Positions 1-12,029 of a stretch of 64,000 nucleotides of DNA are shown in pieces. This stretch comes from Asterias rubens (lineage: Eukaryota > Echinodermata > Asteroidea > Forcipulatida > Asteriidae). Made by a program: the position numbers and the translations under genes. Numbering within the stretch: the stretch's first letter is position 1; each line of letters starts with the position of its first letter. The stretch is from NCBI RefSeq assembly GCF_902459465.1, contig NC_047076.1:12470146-12534145 (forward strand), written 5' to 3'. The notes beneath the pieces are model-generated. The model was not told the origin of the DNA. It searched no databases and saw nothing but the letters and a program-made list of their open reading frames with translations.

Positions 1-1495
1 TTCAGGCGATTTGGAAGACAAAGGTTTCGGCCGATTTTTGAAAAAACGACAAGGGAAGCTTGACGTTTTTTCAGCCTCGGAAACATTTTCTCTCCGAATT
101 GCCTCAAAATTTAACCAAGGGAAGTTCGTCATGTGTAAAAGACAGTCTCCAAGTTACAGAATGCTGGAACAATAGAATGGGTCTCAAATATTCATTTTAA
201 CCTTGATTTTAAACCGTCGTACTATCCGAAATGAGGCATTATCTCAAAAAGTAGCCATCGTAGACGACTAAAACCAAGATTTTCTTGCTCCTCGCCCTCT
301 ATTACACCTAGGTATGAAATTTCAGGCGATTTGGAAGACACAAATTTCGGCCGATTTTTGAAAAAACGACAAGGGGGTAAGCTTGACGTTTTTTCAGCCT
401 CGGAAACATTTTCTCTCCGAATTGCCTCAAAATTTAACCAAAAGAAATTCGTCATGTGTAAAAGACAGTCTCCAAGTTACAGAATGCTGGAACAATAGGA
501 TGGGTCTCAAATATTCATTTTAACCTTGATTTTAAACCGTCGTACTATCCAAAATGAGGCATTATCTCAACAAGTAGCCATATTAGACGACTAAAACTAA
601 GATTTTCTTGCTCCTCGCCCTCCATTACACCTAGGTATGAAATTTCAGGCGATTTGGAAGACACAAATTTCGGCCGATTTTTGAAAAAACGACAAGGGTG
701 TGAGCTTGACGTTTTTTCAGCCTCGGAAACATTTTTTCTCCGAATTGCCTCAAAATTTAACCAAAGGAAGTTCGTCATGTGTAAAAGACAGTCTCCAAGT
801 TACAGGTTGCTGGAACAATAGGATGGGTCTCAAATATTCATTTTAACCTTGATTTTAAACCGTCGTACTATCCGAAACGAGACATTATCTCAAAAAGTAG
901 CCATCGTAGACGACTAAAACCAAGATTTTCTTGCTCCTCGCCTCCAATTACACCTAGGTATGAAATTTCAGGCGATTTGGAAGACACAAATTTCGGCCGA
1001 TTTTTGAAAAAACGACAAGGGGGTAAGCTTGACGTTTTTTCAGCCTCGGAAACATTTTCTCTCCGAATTGCCTCAAAATTTAACCAAAGGAAGTTCGTCA
1101 TGTGTAAAAGACAGTCTCCAAGTTACAGATTGCTGGAACAATAGGATGGGTCTCAAATATTCATTTTAACCTTGATTTTAAACCGTCGTACTATCCGAAA
1201 TGAGGCATTATCTCAAAAAGTAGCCATCGTAGACGACTAAAACCAAGATTTTCTTGCTCCTCGCCCCCAATTACACCTAGGTTTGAAATTTCAGGCGATT
1301 TGGAAGACAAAAGTTTCGGCCGATTTTTGAAAAAACGACAAGGGAAGCTTGACGTTTTTTCAGCCTCGGAAACATTTTCTCTCCGAATTGCCTCAAAATT
1401 TAACCAAAGGAAGTTTGTCATGTGTACAAGACAGTCTCCAAGTTACAGGTTGCTGGAACAATAGGATGGGTCTCAAATATTCATTTTAACCTCTC
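1..1495. repeat. 323-bp tandem array, about 4.6 copies
   Basis: A unit of about 320-323 bp beginning TTCAGGCGATTTGGAAGACA repeats from the window edge to about 1495, so the array probably continues to the left. Units differ by small indels around ACAAGGG. Each carries a minus-strand open frame of about 77 residues that is repeated with the DNA; I see no domain in it and treat it as incidental. A diverged single copy lies at 5790-6065. Confidence 0.9.
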
Positions 1496-2740
1496 TTTTT
1501 GGAGGCACTGCTATATCAACAAGTAAGCGATATTGCGACAAGAACACGAATAGTCGGGTACCCTATAGTTGGTCTTATAACCCATGCTTCGTACCCAGTA
1601 ATTTACCGCGTACACATGTATTCAAAATGATCTCCAACCATGCAGTTGACTCTGGCTGTCTCCGTGGACGATATTTAGAGCCTTTTTGATGTAGTTTTAA
1701 TCTTCAGGGAACTGTTCAGGCAAGACTAATGTGTACTCGTTTATTCTGATTCAATATAAAGTCGTTCAAACCCATGGTAAAAGCAATGTTTGTGATTTGT
1801 TTGTTTCTATTAGCTATAGGTCTACACTACGTTAGCTGGTATGCTGGTTAACTGTGCACAACACAATGGGTATGGTGTGTTATTGCTCAATATAATTCTC
1901 TGTTATAGTTAGTAGGCCTGTAGGTTGCTGTTTTCCCGTTGATTATTCGGAGATTAAAACAAAACGGCCAGAAATTGGTGGTGAGGTCGTAAAATTGTTC
2001 CAATCTAATTATTCACTGCATACAATTGTACAGCCTATCTATGGCAATGCTTTGATGTTGTACCCTGGATTTAAAACTTTGCATGGTGGAAATACGATAT
2101 GGACAGGTTTGCGGTAACACCATGCAATGACTATCATCTCTAAATATGGGGTGGTTCTGAAAATAACCGTTGGTTTCAATTGACGTTTCGGTCAGTATTC
2201 TCTGATCGCCTTTGGAGAAAAACAAAATTCTTTTACGATGCACAAACACTTGACGTTTAAATTTTAAGTTTAGTGATTTTAATTATTTAAACAAATAAAA
2301 AAAAATAAAAAAATGCTGCTTAAAATAAATTTGAATGTTAATGTCAATTATTGTCTGAATTCTTTTTATATTGATTTAAAGAGCAGTCATAATGTGAAAT
2401 GTAGAAACTCAAACATTAAACAAATATTGAATTAAAACATAAAGAATACTCCGTCCCGTGTCTTATTTAGAGTTCAATTTCCTTAGACTATCAAATGTTT
2501 ATTACATATAATAATAAATGGTTTTGTTGGTCACATTGTTACGCCCCCTGTTTGAATATGCCCCCCCCCCCCCAGTCGCCCGATTTGCCCGGCTTCTAGA
2601 GACTTTTTCAATCGCTGATATTTTCTCAGTTAGATAGACCCGTTTTAGTCCCGTGCATTTTATTTATCTCAAACACCGTCGAATTTGTGCATGCATCAAC
2701 TCTGTTGTACCCAGTCCCAATCTTTACATTACCTGGGGTA
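1496..2740. other. No gene seen; part of a dispersed repeat
   Basis: AT-rich sequence without convincing coding signal. The part at 2060-2235 (GGTGGTTCTGAAAATAACCGTTGG with CGTTTCGGTCAGTATTCTCTGATCG after it) is also found, diverged, at 24070-24200 and inverted at 29095-29230, so it is a dispersed element. Confidence 0.6.
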
Positions 2741-4575
2741 CTATGGCATCGGGAAATCCTTGTAAAACACGCGAGTGGAAGGCACTCGCTATATACGTTT
2801 TGATTTAAAGTTGTCCACTCTAAGGTTTATAATTAAACTCGAACCCATTGTTCATAAGAAGAGCGGTTGCCCAGTGGTAGAGCTCCGGATTCTGAGCGCA
2901 AAGGTACTGAGTTCGAGCCACGGCGTGTGTCTTTTTCTACGCGTAAGAACATTGGTTTAAGCGGAACCCTATGGCATAGGGAAATCCTTGCTTTATACCT
3001 AATAAATAACATGCGAGTGGAAGGCACCCGCTATTACGTTTTGATTTAAAGTTAAATTCATTCTAAGGTTTATATTTAAACTCGAACCTTTTGTTATGAA
3101 GAAGGACAGTGGCACAGTGGTAGGGCTCTGGACTCTGAAGCCAAAGGTGCTTGGTTCGAACCCCGGTCTGTGTTCTTTTTCTGCGTTGAAGAAAATTGGT
3201 TTACGCGGTACCCTACGGCATAGGGAAATCCTTGCTTAACCCCTAATCAATAATTAATGCGAGTGGAAGGCATAAGTTACAATATGTTTTGATATAAAGT
3301 TGTTCACTCTAGGGTATAAAATTAAACTCGAACGCAAATGAAGTAAGAGTAGTAGTGGCCCAATGGAAGGGCTCCGGGCTCTACACCCAAAAGTACAGGG
3401 TTCGAACCCCGGTCTGTGTTCTTTTTCTACGCTTGAGAACATTGGTTTGCGCGGTTCCCTATGGTATAGGGAAATCCTTGCTTTACACTTAATACATAAT
3501 TTGCGAGTGGAAGGCATAAGCTATAATACGTTTTGATTTAAAATTGTTCATTCTAGGGTATAACATTAAACTCGAATGCAAATGAAGTAAGAGTAGTAGT
3601 GGCCCAATGGAAGGGCTCCGGGCTCTACACCCAATGGTACAGGGTTCGAACCCTGGTCTGTGTTCTTTTTCTACGCTTGAGAACATTGGTTTGCGCGGTT
3701 CCCTATGGTATAGGGAAATCCTTGCTTTACACTTAATAAATAATTTGCGAGTGGAAGGTATAAGCTATAATACGTTTTGATTTAAAATTGTTCATTCTAG
3801 GGTATAACATTAAACTCGAACGCAAATGAAGTAAGAGTAGTAGTGGCCTAATGGAAGGGCTCCGGGCTCTACACCCAATGGTACAGGGTTCGAACCCCGG
3901 TCTGTGTTCTTTTTCTACGCTTGAGAACATTGGTTTGCGCGGTTCCCTATGGCATAGGGAAATCCTTGCTTTACACTTAATAAATAATTTGTGAGTGGAA
4001 GGCATAAGCTATAATACGTTTTGATTTAAAGTTGTTCATTCTAAGGTATAACATTAAACTCGAACGCAAATGAAGTAAGATGAGTAGTGGCCTAATGGAA
4101 GGGCTCCGGGCTCAACACCCAATGGTACGGGGTTCGATTCCTGTGTGTTCTTTTACTACGTTTTGATTTAAAGTTGTTCATTCTAGGGTATAACATTAAA
4201 CTCGAACGCAAATGAAGTAAGAGTAGTAGTGGCCTAATGGAAGGGCTCCGGGCTCTACACCCAATGGTACGGAGTTCGATTCCCGGGTGTTCTTTTACTA
4301 CGTTTTGATTTAAAGTTGTTCATGCCAAGGTTTAAAATTAAACTCGAACGCCATAAAAGTAAGAGGAGACGTGGCTCAATGGAAGGGCTCTGGACTCTAC
4401 ACCCAATGGTGCGGAGTTCGATTCCCGGGTGTTCTTTTACTACGTTTTAATTAAAAGTTTGTCATACGAAGGTTTAAAATAAAACTCGAACGCATATTAG
4501 TAAGAAGGAGCAGTGGCCCAGTGGAAGGGCTCTGGTCTCTGGACCGGAGGGTCCCGGGATCGAATCCAGCTCCAG
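2740..4575 (+). repeat. Tandem array of tRNA-Gln-like units
   Basis: Nine units each hold a tRNA-like segment with an A-box-like CAGTGGTAGAGCTC and a B-box-like GGTTCGAACCCC. The unit at about 3105-3170 reads GGGCTCTGGACTCTGAAGCC, which is the D-stem to anticodon-stem region of tRNA-Gln(CTG). The first units have a period of about 240 bp with the linker CCTATGGCATAGGGAAATCC; those after 4100 are shortened to about 150 bp. Acceptor stems are poor, so these are SINE-type copies, not functional tRNA genes. Confidence 0.75.
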
Positions 4576-4671
4576 AAAAGTTGGAGACGTTTTAAAAATG
4601 TTTTATTTTTTATTTTTTTGAAACTTATATAAAAAAGAGCATAGGTTCGTTTTAAGTTTTAAGTTTCTTTT

Positions 4672-4830
4672 CTAAGCGAGTGCTAGCGGTGAGTGCCACT
4701 GCGCGGTGTGTGCCACTGTCTGGTGAGTCGAGACTTCTCGGACGGCAACCGCGCTGCCACCACCGGGGTTCGAACCGGGGACCCTTTGCTTGGGAGGCCG
4801 ACACCTACCCACGACACCCACTTGGGTCCC
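4672..4830 (-). repeat. tRNA-Gly(CCC)-like SINE fragment
   Basis: The minus strand reads GTGGGTAGGTGTCGGCCTCC then CAAGCAAAGGGTCCCCGGTTCGAACCCCGG (split here into two parts). The anticodon loop CTCCCAA and intact B box point to tRNA-Gly(CCC) origin, but the 5' arm does not fold well. Confidence 0.6.
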
Positions 4831-4879
4831 CCCCAGGATAATTCGCATTTTGGACCTGATAAACCTTCGGTTCATACCT

Positions 4880-5620
4880 ACGTATAATGCTATGGCATGG
4901 GATTTCAGTGCTTTGTACTTAGTATATAATTTGGAAAACTTTACACATGATGCTATGGCATAGCAAAATCATTGCTTTATACTTAGTATATAATTTGGAA
5001 AACTTTACACATGATGCTATGGCATAGCAAAATCAGTGCTTTATACTACGCAGTTTACGAGTGAATTGCACACGCTGTATATAGGAAACATAGGCATATG
5101 GAAGATCTATTGGTAGGGACTTTGAAAATATTTGAGTTAAACTATTGTACGCGCTGTAGGTATGAACCATTAACCTAGGAAACAGAGTCATCATTGGGGA
5201 ACTCTTTGGTTCGGACTTAGAAAATATTTGAGTTGAAAGCACACGCTGTAGGCATGTAGACATTAGTTTAATTGGGAAACAGGGTTCGCATGGTACTATG
5301 GCATAGGGAAATCCTTGCTTTATACTTTGAAAATAATCTGCGAGTTGAAGGTATACGGTTTAGAGTAGGTGTGGGTACATTTGGTTGAGACTTAAAAAAT
5401 ACAGCGAGTGGAAGGCACACACAAGTATGACGCAATAGTTTACAAGGAAACAGGCAACATACAGGGGACTCTTAATTGGTTCGAAATATATGACGCAATA
5501 GTTTACAAGGAAACAGGCAACATACAGGGGACTCTTAATTGGTTCGAAATATTTGAGTTGAACGCATATGCTGTAGGTATAGAGAACTAGTTAAGAGGGG
5601 AAACGGTATTGGGAATTATT
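4880..5620. repeat. Decayed tandem units related to the tRNA array
   Basis: Repeats of GATGCTATGGCATAGCAAAATC at 4905-5050, and an almost exact 62-bp direct duplication at 5426-5548 (TATGACGCAATAGTTTACAA...). The GGCATAGGGAAATCC linker of the tRNA-Gln-like array recurs at 5300, so this is a degraded extension of that array without the tRNA part. Confidence 0.6.
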
Positions 5621-5789
5621 GGTCCGACATTTTATGTGATTTGTGGATTGTCGCTGTGGGTGAGGGGGTGGCGGGGTTTGGGGGAGGGTGGCGAGTCTTC
5701 AGTTTATGCGGGACAGCGGGATAACAGCGTTGATTTGGGTGTTACTTGGTTAATTATTCGCCGTGTATCGTAATATTTGTTTTTACTAT

Positions 5790-6065
5790 TAACAATATTT
5801 GAGACACCTTTACATCGAAAACTAGGCAATAAAATTATCTGGAAAAGTTGCCAAGGTAGACGACTCAACCACTCCTTGCACCTCTGTGTGAAATTTCAGA
5901 CGAAAAGAAAAAAATTCGGCCGATTAAAAAAAAAAAAAAAGAAGACGAGGAGTATAGCATGTTTTTTCACCCTCAAAAACTTTTTCTCTCCGATTTGCCT
6001 CAAAATTTAACCAAAGGAAGTCCTTTATGTGTAGAAGACAGTCTCCAAATGACAGGTTGCTGGAA
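5790..6065. repeat. Single diverged copy of the 323-bp repeat
   Basis: It shares the blocks CTCCGATTTGCCTCAAAATT and AAGACAGTCTCCAAATGACA with the array at 1-1495, and carries an internal A-rich tract. Confidence 0.7.
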
Positions 6066-6242
6066 CAGCACACTATGAAAAAAAAGATTAACAATTTTGG
6101 CAGTTAAGTGTGAAGGATTGACAAGGGTGCCAATTTCTGGGCGTTTTATTTTTTTTACAAACTGTTATTTTTCTCTCTTTTTTATGGATTTATATATGCG
6201 GTAACCCTTCTTCTAAGGTAAGAAAAAAATCAGTGGTTTTGG

Positions 6243-6634
6243 AGTTAAAGACAGTGGACACTATTGGTAGATGTCAAAGACCAGTCTTCTCACTTGGTGT
6301 ATCTCAATACATGTATATGCATAAAATAACAAACCTGTGAACATTTGAGCTCAATCGGTCGTCGAGTTTGCGAGATAATAATGAAAGAAAAAACACCCTT
6401 GTCTCACGAAGGTGTGCTTTCTGATGCTTGATTTCGAGACCTCAAATTCTAAACTTGTGGTCTCGAAATCAAATTCGTCTAAAATTACTTCTTTCTCGAA
6501 ATCTGCGTCACTTCAAAGGGAGCCGTTTCTCACAATGTTTTATTCTATCAACCTCTCCCCATTACTCGTAATCAAGAAAGGTTTTATGATGATAATTATT
6601 TTGAGTAATTACCAATAGTGTCCAGTGCCTTTAA
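6243..6634. mobile_element. Palindromic MITE with TTAA ends
   Basis: The ends are inverted copies of TTAAAGGCAGTGGACACTAT, and the body contains the internal inverted repeat GAGACCTCAAATTC / GGTCTCGAAATC. TTAA at both outer ends suggests a piggyBac-like target preference. At least a dozen copies are in this window; this is one full-length copy of about 390 bp. Confidence 0.75.
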
Positions 6635-6639
6635 GTAAA

Positions 6640-7560
6640 GAAGCTATGTCAGATTTTTGTCCCCAAACATTAACAAATAGATTTTTTTTGAGTGAATGGT
6701 ATTTCAAAGAGTATCACCCGCTCTAACGAAAAAAAAGTTTAACTTTTACACAAAAAATTAAAACGTTTCTTACAAAACACATAAGAATTGGTCACGTGAT
6801 ATATTGTCGGGATCCCGACAAAAACTAATTTTGAGCACTTTATTTCACTGCTACTAATAATTGACGGACTTTTTCGAGCAATGGCTCAAATGAAAGCTTG
6901 TAACTTTCTCGACCCCCATCAAAATACCTATTGAATTCTAAATCAAAATTGTTGGGTCAAATCGGCCAAAAATCTGACATAGCATCTTTAACGGCGGATA
7001 AATTGGTGGCGACGTGCGGAAAATTATCCCAAACAAATTTTAGAACATCAACTTATGAGAAAGGCAACATGCAAAGGTCGAAACGTAATACCATTAATTC
7101 TTTGGATGTCGGACCGGAGCACCGATCATTTTGCTTGATAAGCAGTTTACAAGAGTTCAGAATGTACAAAAAAATCTTAAAATTCAGATACGTGAAGGCC
7201 TGGCCAACACATTGTATCGATCTCTAACCACGAATTGAAGTAGAAATATAATCTTTAAACTATAGGCTACACAGAAAAGTCCATTGTTTCATCTGATTGA
7301 CGGCCGGCAAGTTGCCATTTACGATGCAGTGACCTACCAATGGGGAAAACGTTACAGCTTCCGGGTTGCCGTTGTTTATGTTAAGCTTGAAGGTGGAATA
7401 GAAATGGGACAAAATTACCCGTTTTTGTGACTATCTAGGTGTTTACACGTTTTCAACGGGGCCCATTCCTATTCTACATTATGAACTGAAATAAACTACA
7501 TGATAAAGCTTACCCATATAGACATTAAATCACATCAAATCATCGTAAGTTTATCCACGG
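6640..7560. other. No gene seen
   Basis: AT-rich sequence. A 98-codon open frame at 6931-7227 on the plus strand shows no domain, signal peptide or splice context, and I do not call it. Confidence 0.5.
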
Positions 7561-7824
7561 TGTTGAAAAAAAAAAAGCATGGCTGGTGGCCATTTTGAAT
7601 ATCGCGTCGCGGCAGCAAGCCGTCGAGTACCCAGACTTCTACTACATGTTTATCTGGTGTTTAGCGGTAATCGGGTACCTGGCGGTTGCTTTGGCTGGTT
7701 CCAATCATCGGTGTGTGTCCAAGATAACATGAGTACGCAACTGGCTCCCGCAAAATCTCGCGGAATGAACCGAGATGCGAGAATCATACAAATTGTACAT
7801 GTGACATGGTAGGATGGTAAACCA

Positions 7825-8049
7825 GGGCCCAATTTCATAGAGCTGCTAAGCACACCAATTTGCTTAGCTTGAAATTTCTTCCTTGATAAAAACAGAATTA
7901 CCAACCATTTTTCCATTTTTTGCATATTGCTTGTTACTTGTATTCAGCTGTTTGTTTATCCTCAAAACCACGTGGAAATTCTGTTTTTATCGAGGCCAAA
8001 ATTTCATGCTAAGCAAATTGTTGTGCTTCAGCGCTATGAAATTGGCCCC
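7825..8049. mobile_element. MITE with GGGCCCAATTTCAT ends
   Basis: Terminal inverted repeats GGGCCCAATTTCATAGAGCT / GCGCTATGAAATTGGCCCC flank a body with TTGCTTAGC and CTTGATAAAAACAG inverted copies. Further copies are at 8907-9134, 9128-9318, 9333-9585, 10072-10250, 31546-31798 and 52104-52348. Confidence 0.75.
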
Positions 8050-8088
8050 AGACCTCTACTATATGTTTATTAGCTTCTTTTTGCGCTA

Positions 8089-8374
8089 AGGCACTGGACA
8101 CTATTGGTAATTACTCAAAATAATCATTAGCATAAAAACGAGGAATGGAGAGCTGCTGATAGTAAAAACACGTTGTGAGAAACGGCTCCCTCTGAAGTAA
8201 CATAGTTTTTGAGAAAGAAGTAACTTCTCAGTAAAATATTTGAATTGATTTCGAAACCTCACGTGTGGGAGGTCTCGAAATCAAGAATCTTAATGTTACA
8301 AGGGTGTTTTTTCTTTCATTATTATCTCGCTACTTCGACGACCAATTGAGTTCAAATTTTCACAGGTTTGGTAT

Positions 8375-8375
<1 letters not shown>
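8089..8375. mobile_element. TTAA-type MITE, 3' end cut by a (TAA)n tract
   Basis: It starts GGCACTGGACACTATTGGTA as in the full copies and breaks off at CACAGGTTTGGTATTT, where the TAA repeat and the tail of a LINE fragment begin. Confidence 0.7.
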
Positions 8376-8411
<36 letters not shown>

Positions 8412-8817
8412 GACTTGTAATGCGCACATATCCACCCTGCTGGGTGTTCAAGGCGCAGTAAAACCAAAAACAAAACAAAAACAAAACAAAAACAAAACAC
8501 AACACAAAGAAAAACAGACACAACAAAATTAGTCATTGAAAACCTGTGACATAAAGATAAGTTTTGAGAAGAGACTTGAATTTTGCAGTACAAAGACAAG
8601 ATCGAAGATTAAGTGGTAGAGAATTCCAGATGCGTGGCGCGGCTGAAGAAAAAGACCTGTCACCCCATGAGTGTTGAGACTTGGGTTCAATGAGGAGAAG
8701 CATAGAACTTGATCGAAGATTCCTTGATGGAGTGTAAACTTGAAGCAGTTCAGAAATATAGTGGGGAGCCTTGCCATTAAGAGCTTTGTGGACAATAAGC
8801 ATCATGTTGAGATACAC
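8376..8817 (-). mobile_element. 3' end of a non-LTR retrotransposon (CR1/L2-like)
   Basis: The minus frame 8533-8817 reads LIVHKALNGKAPHYISELL, then SWGDRSFSSAAPRIWNSLPL and LKTYLYV. This is the conserved C-terminal end of the reverse-transcriptase ORF in CR1/L2-type elements of invertebrates (HKALNG.AP.Y...L, RSFS.AAPR.WNSLP). The 3' tail CCACCCTGCTGGGTGTTCAAGGCGCA then runs into (TAA)n at 8380-8411, so the copy is 5'-truncated. Confidence 0.8.
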
Positions 8818-8906
8818 CGAGTAAGAAGATTGGTCTTTGACAATTTAAGGTGCCCAGTGCCCTCATAAGAATCCCTGATAAGCCCTGATAAAAGTTCGCT
8901 AGCCCA

Positions 8907-9134
8907 GGGCCCAATCTCATAACGCCTGTAAGCACGAAAATTTGCTTAGCATCAAATCTCTTCCTTGATAAAAACAGGATTACCAACCAAATTTTCACGT
9001 GATTTTCAGGATAATCAAACGACAGCCGAGTACCAGTCTCAAGCAATGCCAACATATGGTAATCCTGTTTTTGTCAAGGAAGAAATTTCATGCTAAGCAA
9101 ATGTTTGTGCTTACGGGCTTTTGAAATTGGGCCC
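8907..9134. mobile_element. GGGCCC MITE, second copy
   Basis: Bounded by CAGGGCCCAATCTCATAACG and TTTTGAAATTGGGCCC, with internal TTCCTTGATAAAAACAGGAT and its inverse. Confidence 0.7.
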
Positions 9135-9318
9135 ATTTTATGAAGCATGTAAGCACAAAAACTTGCTAAGCACAGAATTGTGTTTGAACATAAACAGGTT
9201 ACCAGCCAAATTACGTTAAGTTTACATTGTTGTGACTGGTGCCCCTCTCAATATTTGCTTAGCAGATAAATTTGTCAAGTAGTATTTTCTGCTCAGCTTT
9301 ATGAAATGGTTGGACCCA
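9128..9318. mobile_element. GGGCCC MITE, third copy abutting the second
   Basis: It starts GGGCCCATTTTATGAAGCAT inside the last bases of the previous copy and ends CAGCTTTATGAAATGGTTGG. It is more diverged than its neighbours. Confidence 0.5.
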
Positions 9319-9332
9319 TCTGTTTCGTGACC

Positions 9333-9585
9333 AGGGCCCACTTTCATTGAGTTCTAAGCAAAAAAAAATTTGCAACAATTTTCCGAGCGCGAAATTTCTT
9401 CCTAAAAACAGGATTACCAACCAAATGTCCATTTGTTGCATACCTATTGCATGTTACTGGTATTCAGCTGTTGTTTGCTTATTCTGAAAATCACGTGGAA
9501 AAACGGTTGGTAATCCTGCTTTTATCAAGGAAGCAATTTCATGCTAAGCAAATGTTTGTGCTTAGCAGCTCTTTGAAGTCTGGCA
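9333..9585. mobile_element. GGGCCC MITE, fourth copy
   Basis: From CAGGGCCCACTTTCATTGAG to GTGCTTAGCAGCTCTTTGAA. The three copies in a row suggest insertion into one another. Confidence 0.6.
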
Positions 9586-9649
9586 ATACAACAGAAACAC
9601 AGATGCCTATCAGGGGAAAGCGCCAGCCAGTAGACCTACTACACACATA

Positions 9650-10850
9650 AGCAGTTTTTCTCTTCTAAACAGCTTTAATAATACCATCTAACTATGTGTT
9701 TTTCCTCAATATTTTTAGTACTTACTTAATAAATTCAAAACAATCAAATTTTAATAATGAATACGCTATTGTCATAATAATACCAAAACAAAAAAAATTA
9801 CCTTGCCACCAACATTTTTTAAACTTTACTGGATTATAATATTAAAGTTATATATTCATGCATAAATCATAAAACAACTTTTAAAACAAAATTATCAGCC
9901 TTTTTAAAAGACCGGGCAAGTTCTGTATGTATTCAAAATGTTTTGGGGCACTTTTGATTCATAACTTCAGTTATTTTAAACATGTAAAGGAAAGATGTTG
10001 CACACTTTACTTGGGTCTAATGTTCAAACACACTTTACACATTCTTTATTGGGTTCCTGAAACTACCATCTGGGCCCATACAGCTCCTTAGGCAGGAACA
10101 AAAATATGCTTGATTTTGTGCTAAGCAGAATATCAGTCATAAAATTGTGCACATGATTTGGTAGTTTGGCTGGGTAGCCTCGTTCAAGTGAGCAACATTT
10201 TGTTGAGCATAGTTACTTTTTCTGCTTAGGTAGCTCTATGCAATTGGACGCTGAGCTATCCAGCCCTTATTTTAGTGGTCTTTGAGAAACCTTTGAAGGA
10301 GGCAACATTACAACAGCATGAGGCAACAGTGGAGGCCGTGACCACAGTGTAATTTCAGGCCTGATTATATACCTGTCAAACAATTTCAAACATGAATAAC
10401 TTGTTAACAATTTTGTTTCTCCCATCACCTTTGATAAACTCTTCTGAACAAAACTTATTTCTGGTTATTGATAATTTTTTGGATACAAAGACAAATTAAT
10501 ATGGTTTGTAATTAACCATCTACAAACATCAAACCAAATAAGTAAATATAAATACTCAATACTTTGATGATACACAACTTGAGAAGAAAAAAACCGATGT
10601 CATAATTTATAAAGACTTAGCTTAATTGATTTCACACAGGCAGTGGCTTATATAAGGTACGTCCTTCCATGGCGAAACAGCCCAACTCAAAATTACTGGT
10701 CCGTTGAGATCATTTCTTTGTAAATTGAGGGTTGTTTTCCATTTCAAAGTTTCAAAGGCACGCTATGCATGGACGCGAACATAACTTGTCTTATCTTGGC
10801 TTCTTGTTACACTTTCACCCCGTTTTTATGGCAAATAGCTTATTTGTATC
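9650..10850. other. No gene seen; diverged duplicate of 12090-12410
   Basis: AT-rich sequence. Blocks at 9780-10040 (for example TTGCCACCAACATTTT and GGGTCTAATGTTCAAACACA) recur in the same order at 12090-12410, so an old duplication brackets the 10.9-12.0 kb elements. A decayed GGGCCC MITE lies at 10072-10250. Confidence 0.55.
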
Positions 10851-10856
10851 CATACA

Positions 10857-11006
10857 CCCCTCTTAATATTTATGCATGACGTCATAATTCTTACCCAAAA
10901 TGAGGCTATGGGCGCATGTCTGCCACCACTTGTAGTGGCTGCGCCCATCGCCTCTTTTTGAGCTGGCATTATGACATACCTCATGCATAAATATTAAGAG
11001 AGGCGT
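10857..11006. mobile_element. Palindromic element, about 150 bp
   Basis: Inverted arms CTCTTAATATTTATGCATGA and TCATGCATAAATATTAAGAG enclose a second inverted pair GGGCGCATG / TGCGCCCAT. It has the form of a small MITE. Confidence 0.7.
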
Positions 11007-11008
11007 TT

Positions 11009-11287
11009 AGAGTTATATATAAGACTAGAGGGCGCACTGGCCTAAATACGTGGCCCCGGCATTCGCACATGTAGCCATTTTCCAAGTTGACAAAAACAGC
11101 ACCGCACAGCTATGTTTGTGCGGCCATGTATGTAAGATGACAAAACAGCTTCGCCAATAAACACAAATTCCAACGTGTACATCATATTCAAAGTGCGTAC
11201 AGAGTGGCGCGCGTGTCTCCTTGCGATCCCGTCGCGTTTGTGCAAGCAACATCACCAGTGCGCCCTCTAGTTCTTATATATAACTCT
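11009..11287. mobile_element. MITE with 30-bp inverted ends
   Basis: The ends AGAGTTATATATAAGACTAG and CTAGTTCTTATATATAACTCT are inverted copies, followed inside by AGGGCGCACTGG / CCAGTGCGCCCT. It starts within a few bases of the end of the previous palindrome. No transposase. Confidence 0.75.
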
Positions 11288-11353
11288 ATGCTTATACTGT
11301 GTTTTTGCTTTTCTCAAATGTATTTTTTTCTAGTTGGGCTGTTTTTGTCATAA

Positions 11354-11820
11354 AAGGGCCACATAGCGCGGATTGGTTGCACTCCACCATTGCAGTGCAG
11401 TGCAACAGAGACTGGAGCCTTACCAAGGCTAGGGCTATATAGCCCGGGTTGGTTGCACTCCACCATTACAGTGCAGTGCAACAGAGACTGGAGCCTTACC
11501 AATGCTAGGGCCACATAGCCTTGGTTGGTTGCTCTCCTCTGTTGCAGTGCAGTGCAACAGAGACTTGCGTCTTACCAAGGCTAGGGCCACATAGCCTGGG
11601 CTGGTTGCACTCCTCTGTTGCAGTGCAGTGCAACAGAGACTTGCGTCTTACCAAGGCTAGGGCCACATAGCCTGGGCTGGTTGCACTCATCTGTTGCAGT
11701 GCAGTGTAACAAACACTGGTGTCTTACCAAGGCTAGGGCCACATAGCCTGGGTTGGTTGCACTCCTCCATTGCATACGTATAGTGCAACAGAGACTGGCG
11801 TCTTATCAAGGCTAAAAAAG
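11354..11820. repeat. Six tandem 76-bp units, each with a hairpin
   Basis: A 76-77-bp unit beginning AGGGCCACATAGCC repeats six times. In most units CTCTGTTGCA and TGCAACAGAG form a perfect 10-bp inverted repeat with spacer GTGCAG. Open frames on the minus strand just reflect the repeat. Confidence 0.8.
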
Positions 11821-12029
11821 CTAACCTTTACAGCAATTAGGCCCTATGTATACAGGCCTGTATGCTTCGTTGTTGAAAGGGCAAGAGCACCAAGGCATTT
11901 TCTCCTTGGTAAAGGGCTCCCGATGAAGAAATTGTACATTTCTACTGGAGCATTTCAAGGGCACCAAGGCAAAGACCACGGGGGCATTCAGGCAATCGCC
12001 TTAGTTGCCGCCATGAAGTATCAGGCCTG

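Noticed and set aside
222..1421. Four similar 77-residue minus frames as a gene family
   Set aside because: They lie at the same place in each satellite unit, differ by frame-preserving noise and show no domain or signal peptide.
1..1495. CRISPR array or phage-type repeat
   Set aside because: Units of 323 bp with no spacer variation and a clearly eukaryotic context.
2740..4575. Functional tRNA-Gln gene cluster
   Set aside because: A and B boxes are recognisable, but acceptor stems do not pair and units carry long shared linkers, so SINE-like copies are more likely.
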